From Ruegeria atlantica (GTDB taxonomy: Bacteria > Pseudomonadota > Alphaproteobacteria > Rhodobacterales > Rhodobacteraceae), in the NCBI GenBank assembly GCA_013032095.1, contig WQBJ01000012.1, positions 1 to 64,000 of the forward strand: a stretch of 64,000 nt of DNA. Direction: 5' to 3'. Under the pieces are notes generated by a model. The model saw only the letters and a list, made by a program, of their open reading frames with translations, ran no database searches and was not told the origin of the DNA. The position numbers and the translations under genes are program-made. This document shows, one piece after another, positions 21,721 to 31,356 of this stretch (its first letter is position 1; every line of letters begins with the position of its first letter).

Positions 21721-22436
21721 TGGCGAAGACACCAAGTGGCAAAAACAACTCAGGCCGTGGACAGCGCGACCTGAAGGTGAAGGTGAAAACAGCGCGCGGG
21801 CGCAAGCTCAGCTCGACCCGCTGGCTTGAGCGGCAGTTGAACGATCCTTACGTGAAACGCGCGCAGGCCGAAGGCTATCGCGGTCGCGCAGCTTACAAAA
21901 TCCTCGAACTGGACGATAAGTTCCGCTTTCTCGTCCCCGGCGCGCGGGTCGTTGATCTGGGTTGTGCCCCCGGGGGCTGGCTTCAGGTCGCGGTCAAGCG
22001 GGTGAACGCGCTGGGCGAACGATCGGGAAAGCGTATCGGCACGGTGTTGGGCGTTGACCTGCAAGAGGTCGAACCCGTCGCAGGTGCCGAAGCGCATGTT
22101 CTGGACTTCATGGAAGATGATGCCGACGAGAAGGTCAAAACATGGCTAGGCGGCAAGGCGGATGTGGTCATGTCCGATATGGCGGCGGCATCGTCCGGAC
22201 ATAAGCAAACCGACCACCTGCGGATCATGGCCTTGTGCGAAACAGCGGCCTATTTCGCCTTCGACGTTCTGGAAGAAGGTGGCACATTCGTCGCCAAGGT
22301 TCTTGCTGGGGGTGCCGAGGGCGATCTGCAGAAATTATTGAAGCAGAAGTTCGAAAAGGTGGCGAATGTGAAGCCGCCCGCATCCCGTTCGGACAGTTCT
22401 GAGAAGTTTGTGGTCGCGACCGGTTTTCGCGGCTGA
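21720..22436 (+). CDS. rlmE: 23S rRNA (uridine-2'-O)-methyltransferase RlmE
   Basis: A 238-residue FtsJ/RrmJ enzyme that methylates 23S rRNA U2552. Features are [18 protein letters not shown], the catalytic Lys in [20 protein letters not shown] motif [15 protein letters not shown], the Asp in [19 protein letters not shown], and the Lys of FVAKVLAGG. The N-terminal 25 residues are basic. Its ATG overlaps the Ppx/GppA TGA. Confidence 0.95.
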   Translation: MAKTPSGKNNSGRGQRDLKVKVKTARGRKLSSTRWLERQLNDPYVKRAQAEGYRGRAAYKILELDDKFRFLVPGARVVDLGCAPGGWLQVAVKRVNALGERSGKRIGTVLGVDLQEVEPVAGAEAHVLDFMEDDADEKVKTWLGGKADVVMSDMAAASSGHKQTDHLRIMALCETAAYFAFDVLEEGGTFVAKVLAGGAEGDLQKLLKQKFEKVANVKPPASRSDSSEKFVVATGFRG

Positions 22437-22437
22437 C

Positions 22438-22626
22438 CTAGTCGTCCAACCAGCTCCGATCACCGGCTAGAAACTGCTCACGCAAGGACGCCGCTGCCGC
22501 GCGTTGAAGCAACAACGCTTCACCATGATTGATGTATTCCGGTTTTCTGGCCTGAAGATCAGCAATTCTCTGGTTCAACGACAATGGGTTTTGCAACTGA
22601 GATGTGTGGACCGGTTTGTCGGACAT
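22438..22626 (-). CDS. Small hypothetical protein (62 aa)
   Basis: Encodes MSDKPVHTSQLQNPLSLNQ and continues to 62 residues, predicted mostly helical, with no membrane segment and no known motif. The start has AAGG 6 bases upstream. It is convergent with rlmE with a one-base gap. Recognised only as a plausible small soluble protein; function unknown. Confidence 0.55.
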   Translation of the reverse strand: MSDKPVHTSQLQNPLSLNQRIADLQARKPEYINHGEALLLQRAAAASLREQFLAGDRSWLDD

Positions 22627-22723
22627 GAGTCACCTTGAGGTCTAGCAGAGTTTCTACTTTGACCCACACTTAGCCGGGAAATTTGCCGGTATCGTGGCAC
22701 AAACCGGGCCGCGTAATGCCGAT

Positions 22724-24625
22724 CTATGGGGACAGTTGCGACTTAAGTTGCAACAAACCCGGATCTTCCGGCAGTATCGTCAGCCCTTCTTCCAGAGCCG
22801 CGCGCCCGGCCTCTGGGCCTCGATTTATCTGTGCCAATTGCACCAACATCGGCCAAGCTTCGGCGCGCTGCGGGTCGAGGGTGACAACCTCTCGGAAGGC
22901 GCGTTCAGCGGCAGGAGCGTTGCGGAAGGTCACTGCCATGCCACCCAAAACAAGGTGAGTTTCAGGGAAATCGAGGCGGTTGGATATTGCCCCTTGCCAT
23001 TCAGCCATGCCCTGCCCGACCAGAGCCTGTTGCTCCGGTTTCAAGGATTGGCTCGGAATGTTCAGGAACTCTTTAGCGGCAGATATGCGAACGTTTCGCA
23101 AGGGGTCCGAGAGCAGAGGTTCAAGCCGCTGGACCTGATCGGGCAGCGTCGCTTGACGTTGTAAAGGCGCCGCATTGGCTCGCACCAAGGGATCCGGATC
23201 CGATAGGAGTGATGCCGTTTTTACCGCAACCTCCTCGGACCCGAAAGATTGAAGCAGATAAGCCGCCGTGGCCCGTACGATGCCGGCCATTTCCGGGTCG
23301 GTCGCGATTGCCAGCAATTCATCCGGCCCTTCCGCCTGCCCGGTTAAGGCCGATTGAAACGCCGTCCCGTAATGCGCGCGCCGGTGAATGGAGTCTGGAA
23401 ACCACGCCTCGACTTGTTGTGCAGCCCAAGCCTGATCTTCGGCTTGATGGCAATCGGTGCAGGCATCCTGCCCCAACCCCAAATCTGGGCGCGGGATACG
23501 GAAACTATGATCTCGCCGTCCATCAACGCCCATATAGACGCGTTCGATCATATGACAGGACGTGCATTGTGCGCCTTCGGTACCTTCTGCGTGGCGGTGA
23601 TGCGCGGGCGTATCGTAGTCCTTTGCCTTCAGGGTCGGAAAATCAGGGTTGCCCGCCGGTGAGTGACATTGGGTACAAACCCCATTGCCGTCCGCTTTCA
23701 GTTCCGCGCTGTGCGGTTCATGGCAATTCATGCAACTGACGCCCTGCGCGTACATCTTGGATTGCAGGAACGAGCCGTAGACATAGACTTCGTCCGAAAT
23801 CTGGCCGTCCGGATGATAGAGACCGGGGCGTAGCACCGCCAGGTTGTAGGCATCGTGGTAAGGTGTTCCCGGGATCGGGTTACCGTCACCATGCGCTTCG
23901 CGCCGAGAATGGCACCCGGCGCATTGCTGAATTTCTGTCTCGGTCCGGCCCTTGCCCCAATCCATTGTAAAGCCAAATTCGCTCAGATCTGCATCGACAC
24001 TTTGACCTTGTGTCCAATCGATGTGCGTCGAACCCGGGCCGTGGCAGGCCTCGCACCCAACTCCGATCTCTGCCTGCACCGATGCATAACTGCGGGTCTG
24101 CGCATCGTAGTTTTTGTCAAACCCAGTGGCGTGGCATTCAGCGCAGCGGGCGTTCCAGTTCTTATACGGCCCGGTCCAGTGCAACCCGTCATCCGGCGGC
24201 AGGTCTTGGTCAGGATATAGATGAAACCAACGCTTTTCCTCTGTGTCCCAGACGACGTCAAAACTCTGAAATCTGCCGGGTTCCGTTTCGAACAGATATT
24301 GCTGCAATGGCTCAATGCCGACCACCGAATGCACCTCGTAGAGCGTTTTCGCCCCGTCCTTCTCTGTCACGTGGGCCTGCAGAACGCCTTCGTTGCGCTT
24401 AAAGTCCACCGACATTCCGTCGTGATCGAACCGCGTCTCATTGAAATTCGCTTTAACATGCCCGTCGTCTGCCCGCGTCCAGGCCAGAGCGTGATGGGAC
24501 TCGGCCCACGCCTCGGCCTCATCCGTGTGACACTCAACACACTGCTCTGATCCCACGTAGTCAGGCGTTTGAGCCAATGCATCGAACGGTACCCACAGAA
24601 TAAGAAAGAACGCCCACCGTCTCAC
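22724..24625 (-). CDS. Octaheme c-type cytochrome with C-terminal HEAT/TPR-like repeats
   Basis: A 633-residue exported protein with a cleavable signal (FFLILWVPFDALA). There are eight CXXCH haem sites: CVECH, CAECH, CEACH, CAGCH, CMNCH, CTQCH, CTSCH and CTDCH. The C-terminal third (about 410-633) has helical repeats, first HEAT-like (SDPDPLVRANAAPLQRQA, SDPLRNVRISAAKEF) and then TPR-like (ERAFREVVTLDPQRAEAWP). It matches the cytochrome c554/doubled-CXXCH family with tetratricopeptide tail. A periplasmic electron-transfer role is expected; the redox partner is unknown. It overlaps the upstream BrkB-like gene by 4 bases. Confidence 0.85.
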   Translation of the reverse strand: MRRWAFFLILWVPFDALAQTPDYVGSEQCVECHTDEAEAWAESHHALAWTRADDGHVKANFNETRFDHDGMSVDFKRNEGVLQAHVTEKDGAKTLYEVHSVVGIEPLQQYLFETEPGRFQSFDVVWDTEEKRWFHLYPDQDLPPDDGLHWTGPYKNWNARCAECHATGFDKNYDAQTRSYASVQAEIGVGCEACHGPGSTHIDWTQGQSVDADLSEFGFTMDWGKGRTETEIQQCAGCHSRREAHGDGNPIPGTPYHDAYNLAVLRPGLYHPDGQISDEVYVYGSFLQSKMYAQGVSCMNCHEPHSAELKADGNGVCTQCHSPAGNPDFPTLKAKDYDTPAHHRHAEGTEGAQCTSCHMIERVYMGVDGRRDHSFRIPRPDLGLGQDACTDCHQAEDQAWAAQQVEAWFPDSIHRRAHYGTAFQSALTGQAEGPDELLAIATDPEMAGIVRATAAYLLQSFGSEEVAVKTASLLSDPDPLVRANAAPLQRQATLPDQVQRLEPLLSDPLRNVRISAAKEFLNIPSQSLKPEQQALVGQGMAEWQGAISNRLDFPETHLVLGGMAVTFRNAPAAERAFREVVTLDPQRAEAWPMLVQLAQINRGPEAGRAALEEGLTILPEDPGLLQLKSQLSP

Positions 24626-25488
24626 GTCGCTTGCCCGTCACTCTCATTCTGCAAGTCCATCAAAGCGCCGTTGTATTCCGCTCCGAGGATGAGAATGGCT
24701 GCACACAAATACAGAAAAATCAGCGCGGCCATCGCCCCAGCAAGACCTGCGTAGGTAGCACTATAGGAGGCGAACTGTGCGATATAGACAGAAAATCCCC
24801 ACCCGCCTGCCGCCAATAGCGCCAGTGTCAGCAATACACCCGGCAGAATTTGCCTTAACTTGTGACGCCCTGTTGGCAATATCAGATGCGCTAATACCAC
24901 GACGCCAATAGGAACACCGACCGTGAACGTCCAACGCAAGCGATCCACCGACAACCAGTCGGACACGTTCACATCCGTTTTTTCGGAAACGAGCTGAGTG
25001 TAGACGGGCAAAACAACTTCGACTGCGGCAATTACCAGAATGCCAATACCGCCAATGACGACCAGCCCCAGACATAGCAATCGGGTTTTCCAAAAAGGCC
25101 AGCTATCGTGGTCGTGATAAGCTTGGTTCATCGCAGCACGCACCGCCATGACCCCATTTGAGGCAAAAAACACGGCCAGTAAACCACCCAGCGTGATCAC
25201 GCCCGAGCCTGACTCGTCCAAAACCGAGCGTAACTCTGCCACGATCGGCGCGGCAACATCCTGTGGCCAAGCGCCAAATATCAACTCGATCAGTTCGTTC
25301 GTCACATAGTCCTGCGACAGAGAGCCAGCGAGAGCAACGGTGAACAGAACGAAGGGAAACAACGCCATCATCATCGACATGGCGACGTGGCTGCTCATGA
25401 CAAAGCCATTCTTGGAGCCGAACCTATTCAAGGCCAGAATAAGCGCCTGAACCGGTCGGCCTAAATAGGGAATCACACGCGCGATCAT
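24622..25488 (-). CDS. YihY/BrkB-family inner membrane protein
   Basis: A 288-residue protein with about six membrane helices, including MSMMMALFPFVLFTVALAGS, GVITLGGLLAVFFASNGVMA, LLCLGLVVIGGIGILVIAAV and AMAALIFLYLCAAILILGAE. The last helix with ILILGAEYNG is typical of the YihY (UPF0761) family, which was once misnamed ribonuclease BN. Function is not settled. It is the first gene of a two-gene unit with the octaheme cytochrome (ATGA overlap). Confidence 0.85.
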   Translation of the reverse strand: MIARVIPYLGRPVQALILALNRFGSKNGFVMSSHVAMSMMMALFPFVLFTVALAGSLSQDYVTNELIELIFGAWPQDVAAPIVAELRSVLDESGSGVITLGGLLAVFFASNGVMAVRAAMNQAYHDHDSWPFWKTRLLCLGLVVIGGIGILVIAAVEVVLPVYTQLVSEKTDVNVSDWLSVDRLRWTFTVGVPIGVVVLAHLILPTGRHKLRQILPGVLLTLALLAAGGWGFSVYIAQFASYSATYAGLAGAMAALIFLYLCAAILILGAEYNGALMDLQNESDGQAT

Positions 25489-25645
25489 GACGAAAGCCTA
25501 ACCCGACCGCTCCGTTCACTGAACCGGCAAATCAAAAAGCTGCGCAAATAATCTCCGACAAATGTCTGGGCGCATTGCATAATCCGCCCCCGCTGTGCAG
25601 GATCAGCTTTAAGCCCTCTGCGCAGCTCCCGAAACAGGCCGAAAT

Positions 25646-26731
25646 ATGACACTGGACAATGACACCATAGCGTCTCCTACAAGGCTCAAGCTTTCCGTTG
25701 TACGGGACGTGTCCATTGTTGCGACGCTTGTGGTGCTGGGATTATATGCCGGATCCGCGTTTCTGATCCCGCTGACCATGGCCTTGCTCATCAATGTCTT
25801 GATTATAGCTCTAAGCGACCGGATCATCGCCTTGACTCGAATGCCCGTCTGGCTGGCAAACGTCGCAGGCGTCACGGTTGTTTTGGCCGGTTTGTTTGTG
25901 ATCATGTATATTCTGGGAAGCCAGGCAACCCAGTTTGCCAGAACAATTGGCACTTACGAAAATCAGTTCGACGAAGCCGTCAATCGTGTCACCGGTCTAG
26001 TGGGCAACGACGTGACCAAGTTTATTCGCGACAACCTGATCAACATTGACATGTCCTATGTTGCGAGAGTTCTTCTTGGCAGCGCAACTTCATTGCTGAA
26101 CCAATTCTTTCTGATCAGTCTTTACGTCGCCTTCCTCATGGCCGAGCGGCTGGCCTTTCGGAAAAAGATACAGCTGGCTGCAGGAGACCCGAAAACCGGC
26201 AGCGAATTTGCGGCCATTGTGGATGCGATATCCTTCAGCCTGCAACGTTATGTCGGGGTCAAGACACTGATCAGTCTGATAACTGCGGGCATCAGCTATT
26301 CGGTTTTCAAAATTCTAGGTCTGGAATTTGCGGAAACTTGGGCTGTCCTGACCTTCGCCCTGAATTTCATACCGTCAATCGGCTCGATCATCGCGGTGAT
26401 TTTTCCGTCCATGATTGCTCTGGTTCAATTCGAAAGCATTGGACCATTCCTGATCATTGTATTTGGCTGCGGTACAATTCAGTTCCTGATCGGCAACTTC
26501 CTGGACCCCGCCTTTCTTGGCCGATCTCTGAATATGTCCACCTTCCTCGTTATCCTGGCACTGATGTTCTGGACCACGATCTGGGGATTGATCGGCGCTT
26601 TCTTGAGTGTGCCCCTGACGGTCTGCATTCTGATCGTTTTCAGCCATATTCCAGCTCTGCGCCCAGTTGCCATCCTGATGTCGCTGGATGGAAGACTGGG
26701 CGAAGAAATCAGCCCCAACTCTGCTAGCTAA
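25646..26731 (+). CDS. AI-2E/PerM-family transporter
   Basis: A 361-residue membrane protein with about eight helices, the family signatures FALNFIPSIGSIIAVIFP and FLIGNFLDPAFLGRSLNMST, and a soluble helical stretch near residues 90-150. Members export varied small molecules, or sodium against protons, so the substrate is open. It is divergent from the BrkB-like gene, with a 157-base intergenic region, and 3 bases upstream of the deacetylase gene. Confidence 0.88.
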   Translation: MTLDNDTIASPTRLKLSVVRDVSIVATLVVLGLYAGSAFLIPLTMALLINVLIIALSDRIIALTRMPVWLANVAGVTVVLAGLFVIMYILGSQATQFARTIGTYENQFDEAVNRVTGLVGNDVTKFIRDNLINIDMSYVARVLLGSATSLLNQFFLISLYVAFLMAERLAFRKKIQLAAGDPKTGSEFAAIVDAISFSLQRYVGVKTLISLITAGISYSVFKILGLEFAETWAVLTFALNFIPSIGSIIAVIFPSMIALVQFESIGPFLIIVFGCGTIQFLIGNFLDPAFLGRSLNMSTFLVILALMFWTTIWGLIGAFLSVPLTVCILIVFSHIPALRPVAILMSLDGRLGEEISPNSAS

Positions 26732-26734
26732 AAG

Positions 26735-27844
26735 ATGAAAAACCCACTGTTCATTGGCTCAGAGATCTATCGAAACTCGACCTATGGCTCCAAGCACCCT
26801 CTGGCGATCCCGCGCGTTTCAACCGTAATTGACCTGTGTCGGGCGCAAGGGTGGCTGACGACCGAAAACTATCGCGTCAGCCCATGCGCGAAACCCTCCG
26901 CCCTTGAGGCGTTTCATACACTGGATTACATCGCGGCCTTGCAAAAAGCTGAACATGATCAGTCGGTGTCAGACGAAACGCGAAACAAGTACGCGCTGGG
27001 CACTCTGTCCAACCCCGTTTTCCCCGAGATGTACCGACGCCCCGCCACTGCCGCCGGAGGCTCGATGTTGGGGGCCGAGTTGATCCGCAACGGCGGTATC
27101 GTCTTTAACCCGGCTGGTGGCACCCATCATGGACTGGCGGACCGGGCCAATGGGTTTTGCTATCTGAACGATCCAGTTCTGGCGATCCTGACCTTGCTGA
27201 GTGCAGGTCTCGATCGGATCGTATACGTCGACATCGATGCGCATCACTGTGATGGAGTCGAAGCGGCCTTTCACGGCTCATCCAAGGTCCGAATGATTTC
27301 AGTTCACGAGTCTCGCCGATGGCCGTTCAGCGGTACACTGGATAACAATGCGGGTGGTGCCGCGTTCAATCTTCCCGTCGACCGCAACCTCAACGACGAC
27401 GAATTCCACGTCATCCTTGACGAGTTGATCCTGCCTGCAACCTCGGCGTTCAAACCCCAGGCGATCGTGTTGCAATGCGGAGCAGATGCAGTGGCCGAAG
27501 ACCCGTTGTCTCGACTGACATTGTCGAACAACGCGCATTGGCGTGCGACCGCCAGCCTGCGCAATATGGCGCCAAGGTTGCTGGTTCTGGGTGGCGGTGG
27601 GTACAACCCCTGGTCTGTTGCACGGCTATGGAGCGGCGTTTGGGCCGTTCTTAATCGGATCGACCCACCCGGTTTTTTAAATGCCGAAGCGCAATCGGTT
27701 CTGGGTAAACTGACTTGGAGCCGTGCGGCTGGAAAGCAACCGCCCCGGCATTGGTTCCAAACACTACGAGATCAGCCAAACCACGGCGACATTCGACCGG
27801 AATTGCGGGCTGACTTGCGCTATCTTGCGGCTCAGATTTCGTAG
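26735..27844 (+). CDS. Histone deacetylase/AcuC-like amidohydrolase
   Basis: A 369-residue arginase-fold zinc hydrolase of the HDAC superfamily. The catalytic His pair and substrate loop are at GGTHHGLADRANGFCYLND, zinc ligands at VYVDIDAHHCDGVEAAF, and the later Asp/Gly region at VLQCGADAVAEDPLSRL and LVLGGGGYNPWSVARLW. In bacteria these act on acetyl-lysine, acetylpolyamines or acetoin-pathway proteins; the substrate is unknown. Only 3 bases separate it from the AI-2E-type gene, so they are co-transcribed. Confidence 0.9.
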   Translation: MKNPLFIGSEIYRNSTYGSKHPLAIPRVSTVIDLCRAQGWLTTENYRVSPCAKPSALEAFHTLDYIAALQKAEHDQSVSDETRNKYALGTLSNPVFPEMYRRPATAAGGSMLGAELIRNGGIVFNPAGGTHHGLADRANGFCYLNDPVLAILTLLSAGLDRIVYVDIDAHHCDGVEAAFHGSSKVRMISVHESRRWPFSGTLDNNAGGAAFNLPVDRNLNDDEFHVILDELILPATSAFKPQAIVLQCGADAVAEDPLSRLTLSNNAHWRATASLRNMAPRLLVLGGGGYNPWSVARLWSGVWAVLNRIDPPGFLNAEAQSVLGKLTWSRAAGKQPPRHWFQTLRDQPNHGDIRPELRADLRYLAAQIS

Positions 27845-27957
27845 TGGATCGGGCGCAGCAACGCTGCTAACTTCGCATCATTAATACACATTCTCGACCA
27901 CTCTACTTTGGCGCAGCGCGTCATTTCCTGACATCTGCCCATGATTGGACTCAATAA

Positions 27958-28935
27958 ATGAATGCACTTAATCAGATGAATGAACTTAGGGCGCGCATGG
28001 GTCAGGCGATCATCGGACAAACCGAGGTGATTGACAGACTGATCATCGGATTGCTGGCAAATGGCAATCTGCTGATCGAGGGCCTGCCCGGATTGGCGAA
28101 AACCCGTGCCGTCAAAGCCATGGCACGCAACCTTGACGCCAGTTTCAGCCGAATTCAATTCACGCCCGATCTTCTGCCCTCAGACGTAACTGGTACCGAA
28201 GTGTTTCAGCAAAGCGAGGCCGGCAACACCTTCCGTTTCGAACCCGGCCCGATCTTTGCAAACATAGTTTTGGCTGACGAGATCAACCGGGCACCTGCCA
28301 AGGTACAGGCCGCATTGTTGGAGGCGATGGAGGAACGGCAGGTCACCGTCTCGGGCACCACACACAAGATGGATCCGCTGTTCATTGTGATGGCCACTCA
28401 GAACCCGATCGAGCAAGAGGGGACCTATCCCCTGCCCGAAGCGCAGATGGACCGGTTTTTGATGCATGTTCAGATCACCTATCCTCCGGTAGAGGACGAG
28501 GTTGAGGTTATTCGTCTGGTCCGCGGCGAAGAGATCGCGGCCGGGTCTGGATCGACAAGTGATACTCCGGTGCCTATCCCGCAAGACGCTGTGTTTCAAG
28601 CGCGGTCCGAGATCGGACAGATCCACGTGTCCGATGCAATGGACCGGTACATGGCCGATCTGGTGCAGGCCACTCGAACACCCGAGAAATACAGCGATGA
28701 ATTGGCCGGTTGGATCGAAATCGGCGCCAGTCCACGCGCATCTTTGGCATTGGACAAATGCGGACGCACGCATGCCTGGATGAATGAGCGAGACTACGTT
28801 GATCCAGCCGACATCCGCGCAATCGCTCATGACGTCTTTCGCCACCGCATCACCCTCAGTTTCGAGGCGCAAGGAAGCGCCAAGACGCCCGACGATGTGA
28901 TCGCAGAAATCCTGCGCCTCGTTGCGCTGCCCTGA
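27958..28935 (+). CDS. MoxR-family AAA+ ATPase
   Basis: A 325-residue MoxR ATPase with Walker A EGLPGLAKTRAVKA, Walker B IVLADEINRAPAKVQAALLE, sensor 1 FIVMATQNPIEQEGTYPLP and arginine-finger region MDRFLMH. It opens a six-gene operon with DUF58, DUF4381, two VWA proteins and BatD. MoxR proteins act as chaperones that help fit metal ions or assemble complexes with VWA partners. Confidence 0.93.
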   Translation: MNALNQMNELRARMGQAIIGQTEVIDRLIIGLLANGNLLIEGLPGLAKTRAVKAMARNLDASFSRIQFTPDLLPSDVTGTEVFQQSEAGNTFRFEPGPIFANIVLADEINRAPAKVQAALLEAMEERQVTVSGTTHKMDPLFIVMATQNPIEQEGTYPLPEAQMDRFLMHVQITYPPVEDEVEVIRLVRGEEIAAGSGSTSDTPVPIPQDAVFQARSEIGQIHVSDAMDRYMADLVQATRTPEKYSDELAGWIEIGASPRASLALDKCGRTHAWMNERDYVDPADIRAIAHDVFRHRITLSFEAQGSAKTPDDVIAEILRLVALP

Positions 28936-28955
28936 CTATTCGGAGAGAGAGCTTC

Positions 28956-29903
28956 GTGGCCCAAACCGCCACATACACCGATGACCCACGCATTCACGTT
29001 GATGCAGAACACCTCCTTCGGCTTGGTGCTAAATCGCGCGCTATCAGCCTTTTGCCCAGACAACCTGCACGCTCGATCCTGAACGGTCGCCATGCCTCGC
29101 GATTGCGCGGGCGCGGTCTAAACTTTGAAGAACTACGTAGTTATCTACCGGGCGACGACATCCGAACTATCGACTGGAAAGTAACCGCACGCACCGGTGA
29201 ACCCCATGTTAGGGTCTATACCGAGGAACGCGATCGCCCTGCCCTGTTATTGGTCGACCAGCGGGTATCGATGTTCTTCGGAACCGAAGTTTATATGAAA
29301 TCCGTCATCGCAGCCGAAGCCGCCGCAATTGCGGCACATCAAATTTTAGCTCAAGGCGACCGTGTCGGCGGCATCGTTTTTGGTGACACGGATTTGGCCG
29401 AACACCGCCCCCAGCGCCGCCCTGCCGCCTTAACCCGGTTTCTGTCTTCCGTTGCAGCCTTGAACTGCAGTCTAAATGCTTCGCTTCGCCCAGAGCCATC
29501 AGTTGCGTTGAACGACATCCTGAAACAGGCAACTCGCATCGCGCACACCAACGCTCTGGTTTGTGTGTTTTCGGATTTCGACGGCGTCGATGAAGATTCT
29601 GAACGTATCCTGAGTCGTTTGGCCCAATCTAATGATCTAATTTTGTTCAACATTTTTGACCCTAGCTCGAGACAGCTCACTCCAGGCTTGAAAATGACTG
29701 TCTCGGATGGAGAACAACAAATCGAATTGGACAGCTCTGAAGCGAGTTTGTCCGACCGCATCAAGGCAGCAATGGATAATCGGCTGGTGCAGTTACAACA
29801 GTGGTCAAAACGCTATGGCTTTCCAATCGTCCCGATGACAACTTCGGAACCGGCTTTGGATCAACTGCTAAAGCAGTTCGGCCACCTCGGAGGACGAACA
29901 TGA
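28956..29903 (+). CDS. DUF58-domain protein
   Basis: A 315-residue soluble protein with the DUF58 signature FEELRSYLPGDDIRTIDWKVTARTGEPHVR (split: FEELRSYLPGDDIR, then TIDWKVTARTGEPHV), followed by a VWA-like fold with EERDRPALLLVDQRVSM. It starts at GTG 28956 with GGAGAG upstream. DUF58 genes normally follow moxR and are thought to be part of the same envelope-stress or assembly complex. It overlaps the next gene by 4 bases. Confidence 0.9.
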   Translation: MAQTATYTDDPRIHVDAEHLLRLGAKSRAISLLPRQPARSILNGRHASRLRGRGLNFEELRSYLPGDDIRTIDWKVTARTGEPHVRVYTEERDRPALLLVDQRVSMFFGTEVYMKSVIAAEAAAIAAHQILAQGDRVGGIVFGDTDLAEHRPQRRPAALTRFLSSVAALNCSLNASLRPEPSVALNDILKQATRIAHTNALVCVFSDFDGVDEDSERILSRLAQSNDLILFNIFDPSSRQLTPGLKMTVSDGEQQIELDSSEASLSDRIKAAMDNRLVQLQQWSKRYGFPIVPMTTSEPALDQLLKQFGHLGGRT

Positions 29904-30373
29904 GCGTCGAGACCGAGGGCAAATCCCTAGTTGAACTGCTGGACATGCTTGTGCCAGCGCCTGAACCGCAGCCCATAGCCATGACGCCACAGACTTGGGG
30001 TTGGCTGGTGCTGGCGGCAGTTCTCGCTGCGGCAATCGTTTGCGGAGTTTATCTGTATCTTAGGCGCCGGCGCTCTAATGCGTATCGACGTGCCGCGCTG
30101 GCCGAACTTGACGCCGCGGGCAACGATACGGCCAAAGTTTCCAAGATTCTGCGGCGCACTGCACTTGCTGCGTACCCGCGCGCGCAAGTTGCCAGTCTTC
30201 ACGGGCAAGAGTGGATCAGATTTCTACGGCAATCATCTGATAATATGATGATTTCTGATCACATGTCTCAACTTCTATCGGAAGCACCGTACAAAAACAC
30301 CCCGCCAAGTCCCGAAATTGCCCAAATGGCTCGGGTTTGGATCAACACCCATAAACCTTATGGGAGGCTATGA
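29900..30373 (+). CDS. DUF4381-domain membrane protein
   Basis: A 157-residue protein with one membrane helix (WGWLVLAAVLAAAIVCGVYLY) followed by a basic Arg cluster and a cytosolic helical domain containing ILRRTALAAYPRAQVASLHG. This is the DUF4381 pattern found between DUF58 and BatA genes. ATG 29900 has GGAGG 7 bases upstream and overlaps the DUF58 stop; a longer frame from 29801 is rejected. Confidence 0.85.
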   Translation: MSVETEGKSLVELLDMLVPAPEPQPIAMTPQTWGWLVLAAVLAAAIVCGVYLYLRRRRSNAYRRAALAELDAAGNDTAKVSKILRRTALAAYPRAQVASLHGQEWIRFLRQSSDNMMISDHMSQLLSEAPYKNTPPSPEIAQMARVWINTHKPYGRL

Positions 30374-31356
30374 TGATCTCATTCGCCTTCCCTTGGGCTT
30401 TTCTACTTTTCCCTTTACCGCTTCTGGTCTACTGGCTCGCACCTCCACATCGAGAAAAAACAAGTTCCATCCGCATCCCTTTCTTCCGCCATGTTGCAAA
30501 AGCGGCGAGAACTGAACCGAAGTCCGGATCGGTCATTTCTCAAAGGTCGATGCTGCAGACCCTTGTCGTCATTCTGATCTGGCTGCTACTGACGACCGCC
30601 CTGGCCCGTCCGGAGAAACTAGCGGACCCAATCATAGTAGAAAAATCCGCCCGGGACGTTGTACTGGCGCTTGATATCTCGGGCTCGATGGATCAACGCG
30701 ACTTCCAATCGACAGATGGAACGCCCAAGCAACGGTTGGCTGCGGTCAAAGATGTCTTGCGCACCTTCATTGCCGAACGTCAGGGCGATCGCATGGCGTT
30801 GATCATTTTTGGCACACGAGCTTTCGTTCAGGCGCCGTTTACCGAAGATCTAAACAGTTTGAACGGGTTCTTGGATCAAACTGAAGTGGGAATGGCAGGC
30901 CCCAACACTGCTTTGGGCGATGCGATCGGACTTGGTATTCGCACTTTCGAGTCCAGCGAAGTCGATCAACGCCTCATGATCCTGCTTAGCGACGGTGCGG
31001 ATACGTCTAGCCGAATGACCCCGACCAATGCTGCAGCGATCGCCGCCGACAAAGGTGTCGTCATTTATACCATCGGTGTTGGTGATCCCGATGCTTCCGG
31101 CGAAGACCGGGTAGATCTGGATGCACTGAAGGCCATCGCGGATCGTACCGGTGGCCAATACTACTTTGCCAATGACGAGGCAGCGCTAACCGAGACCTAC
31201 CAGCGTATCGACGAGCAAAACCCTAGAATTGTCGAAACTCAAAGCTACAGACCGCGCGAGAGTTTAACTCACTATCCACTTCTGATCGCGTTACTATTGA
31301 TTTTAGGCAGTTCACTGGGTTTTCATTTCGCACAGCACCGCAGGAGATCAGTATGA
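30373..31356 (+). CDS. VWA-domain protein BatA-like
   Basis: A protein of about 327 residues with a membrane helix at each end and a von Willebrand A domain between. The MIDAS is intact, DVVLALDISGSMDQRDF, with a later Thr/Asp in ILLSDGADTSSRM. The C-terminal helix HYPLLIALLLILGSSLGFHF would anchor it to the inner membrane with the VWA domain in the periplasm. ATG 30373 is preferred because GGGAGG is 5 bases away; ATG 30370 is too close to the ribosome site. It overlaps both neighbours. Confidence 0.88.
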   Translation: MISFAFPWAFLLFPLPLLVYWLAPPHREKTSSIRIPFFRHVAKAARTEPKSGSVISQRSMLQTLVVILIWLLLTTALARPEKLADPIIVEKSARDVVLALDISGSMDQRDFQSTDGTPKQRLAAVKDVLRTFIAERQGDRMALIIFGTRAFVQAPFTEDLNSLNGFLDQTEVGMAGPNTALGDAIGLGIRTFESSEVDQRLMILLSDGADTSSRMTPTNAAAIAADKGVVIYTIGVGDPDASGEDRVDLDALKAIADRTGGQYYFANDEAALTETYQRIDEQNPRIVETQSYRPRESLTHYPLLIALLLILGSSLGFHFAQHRRRSV

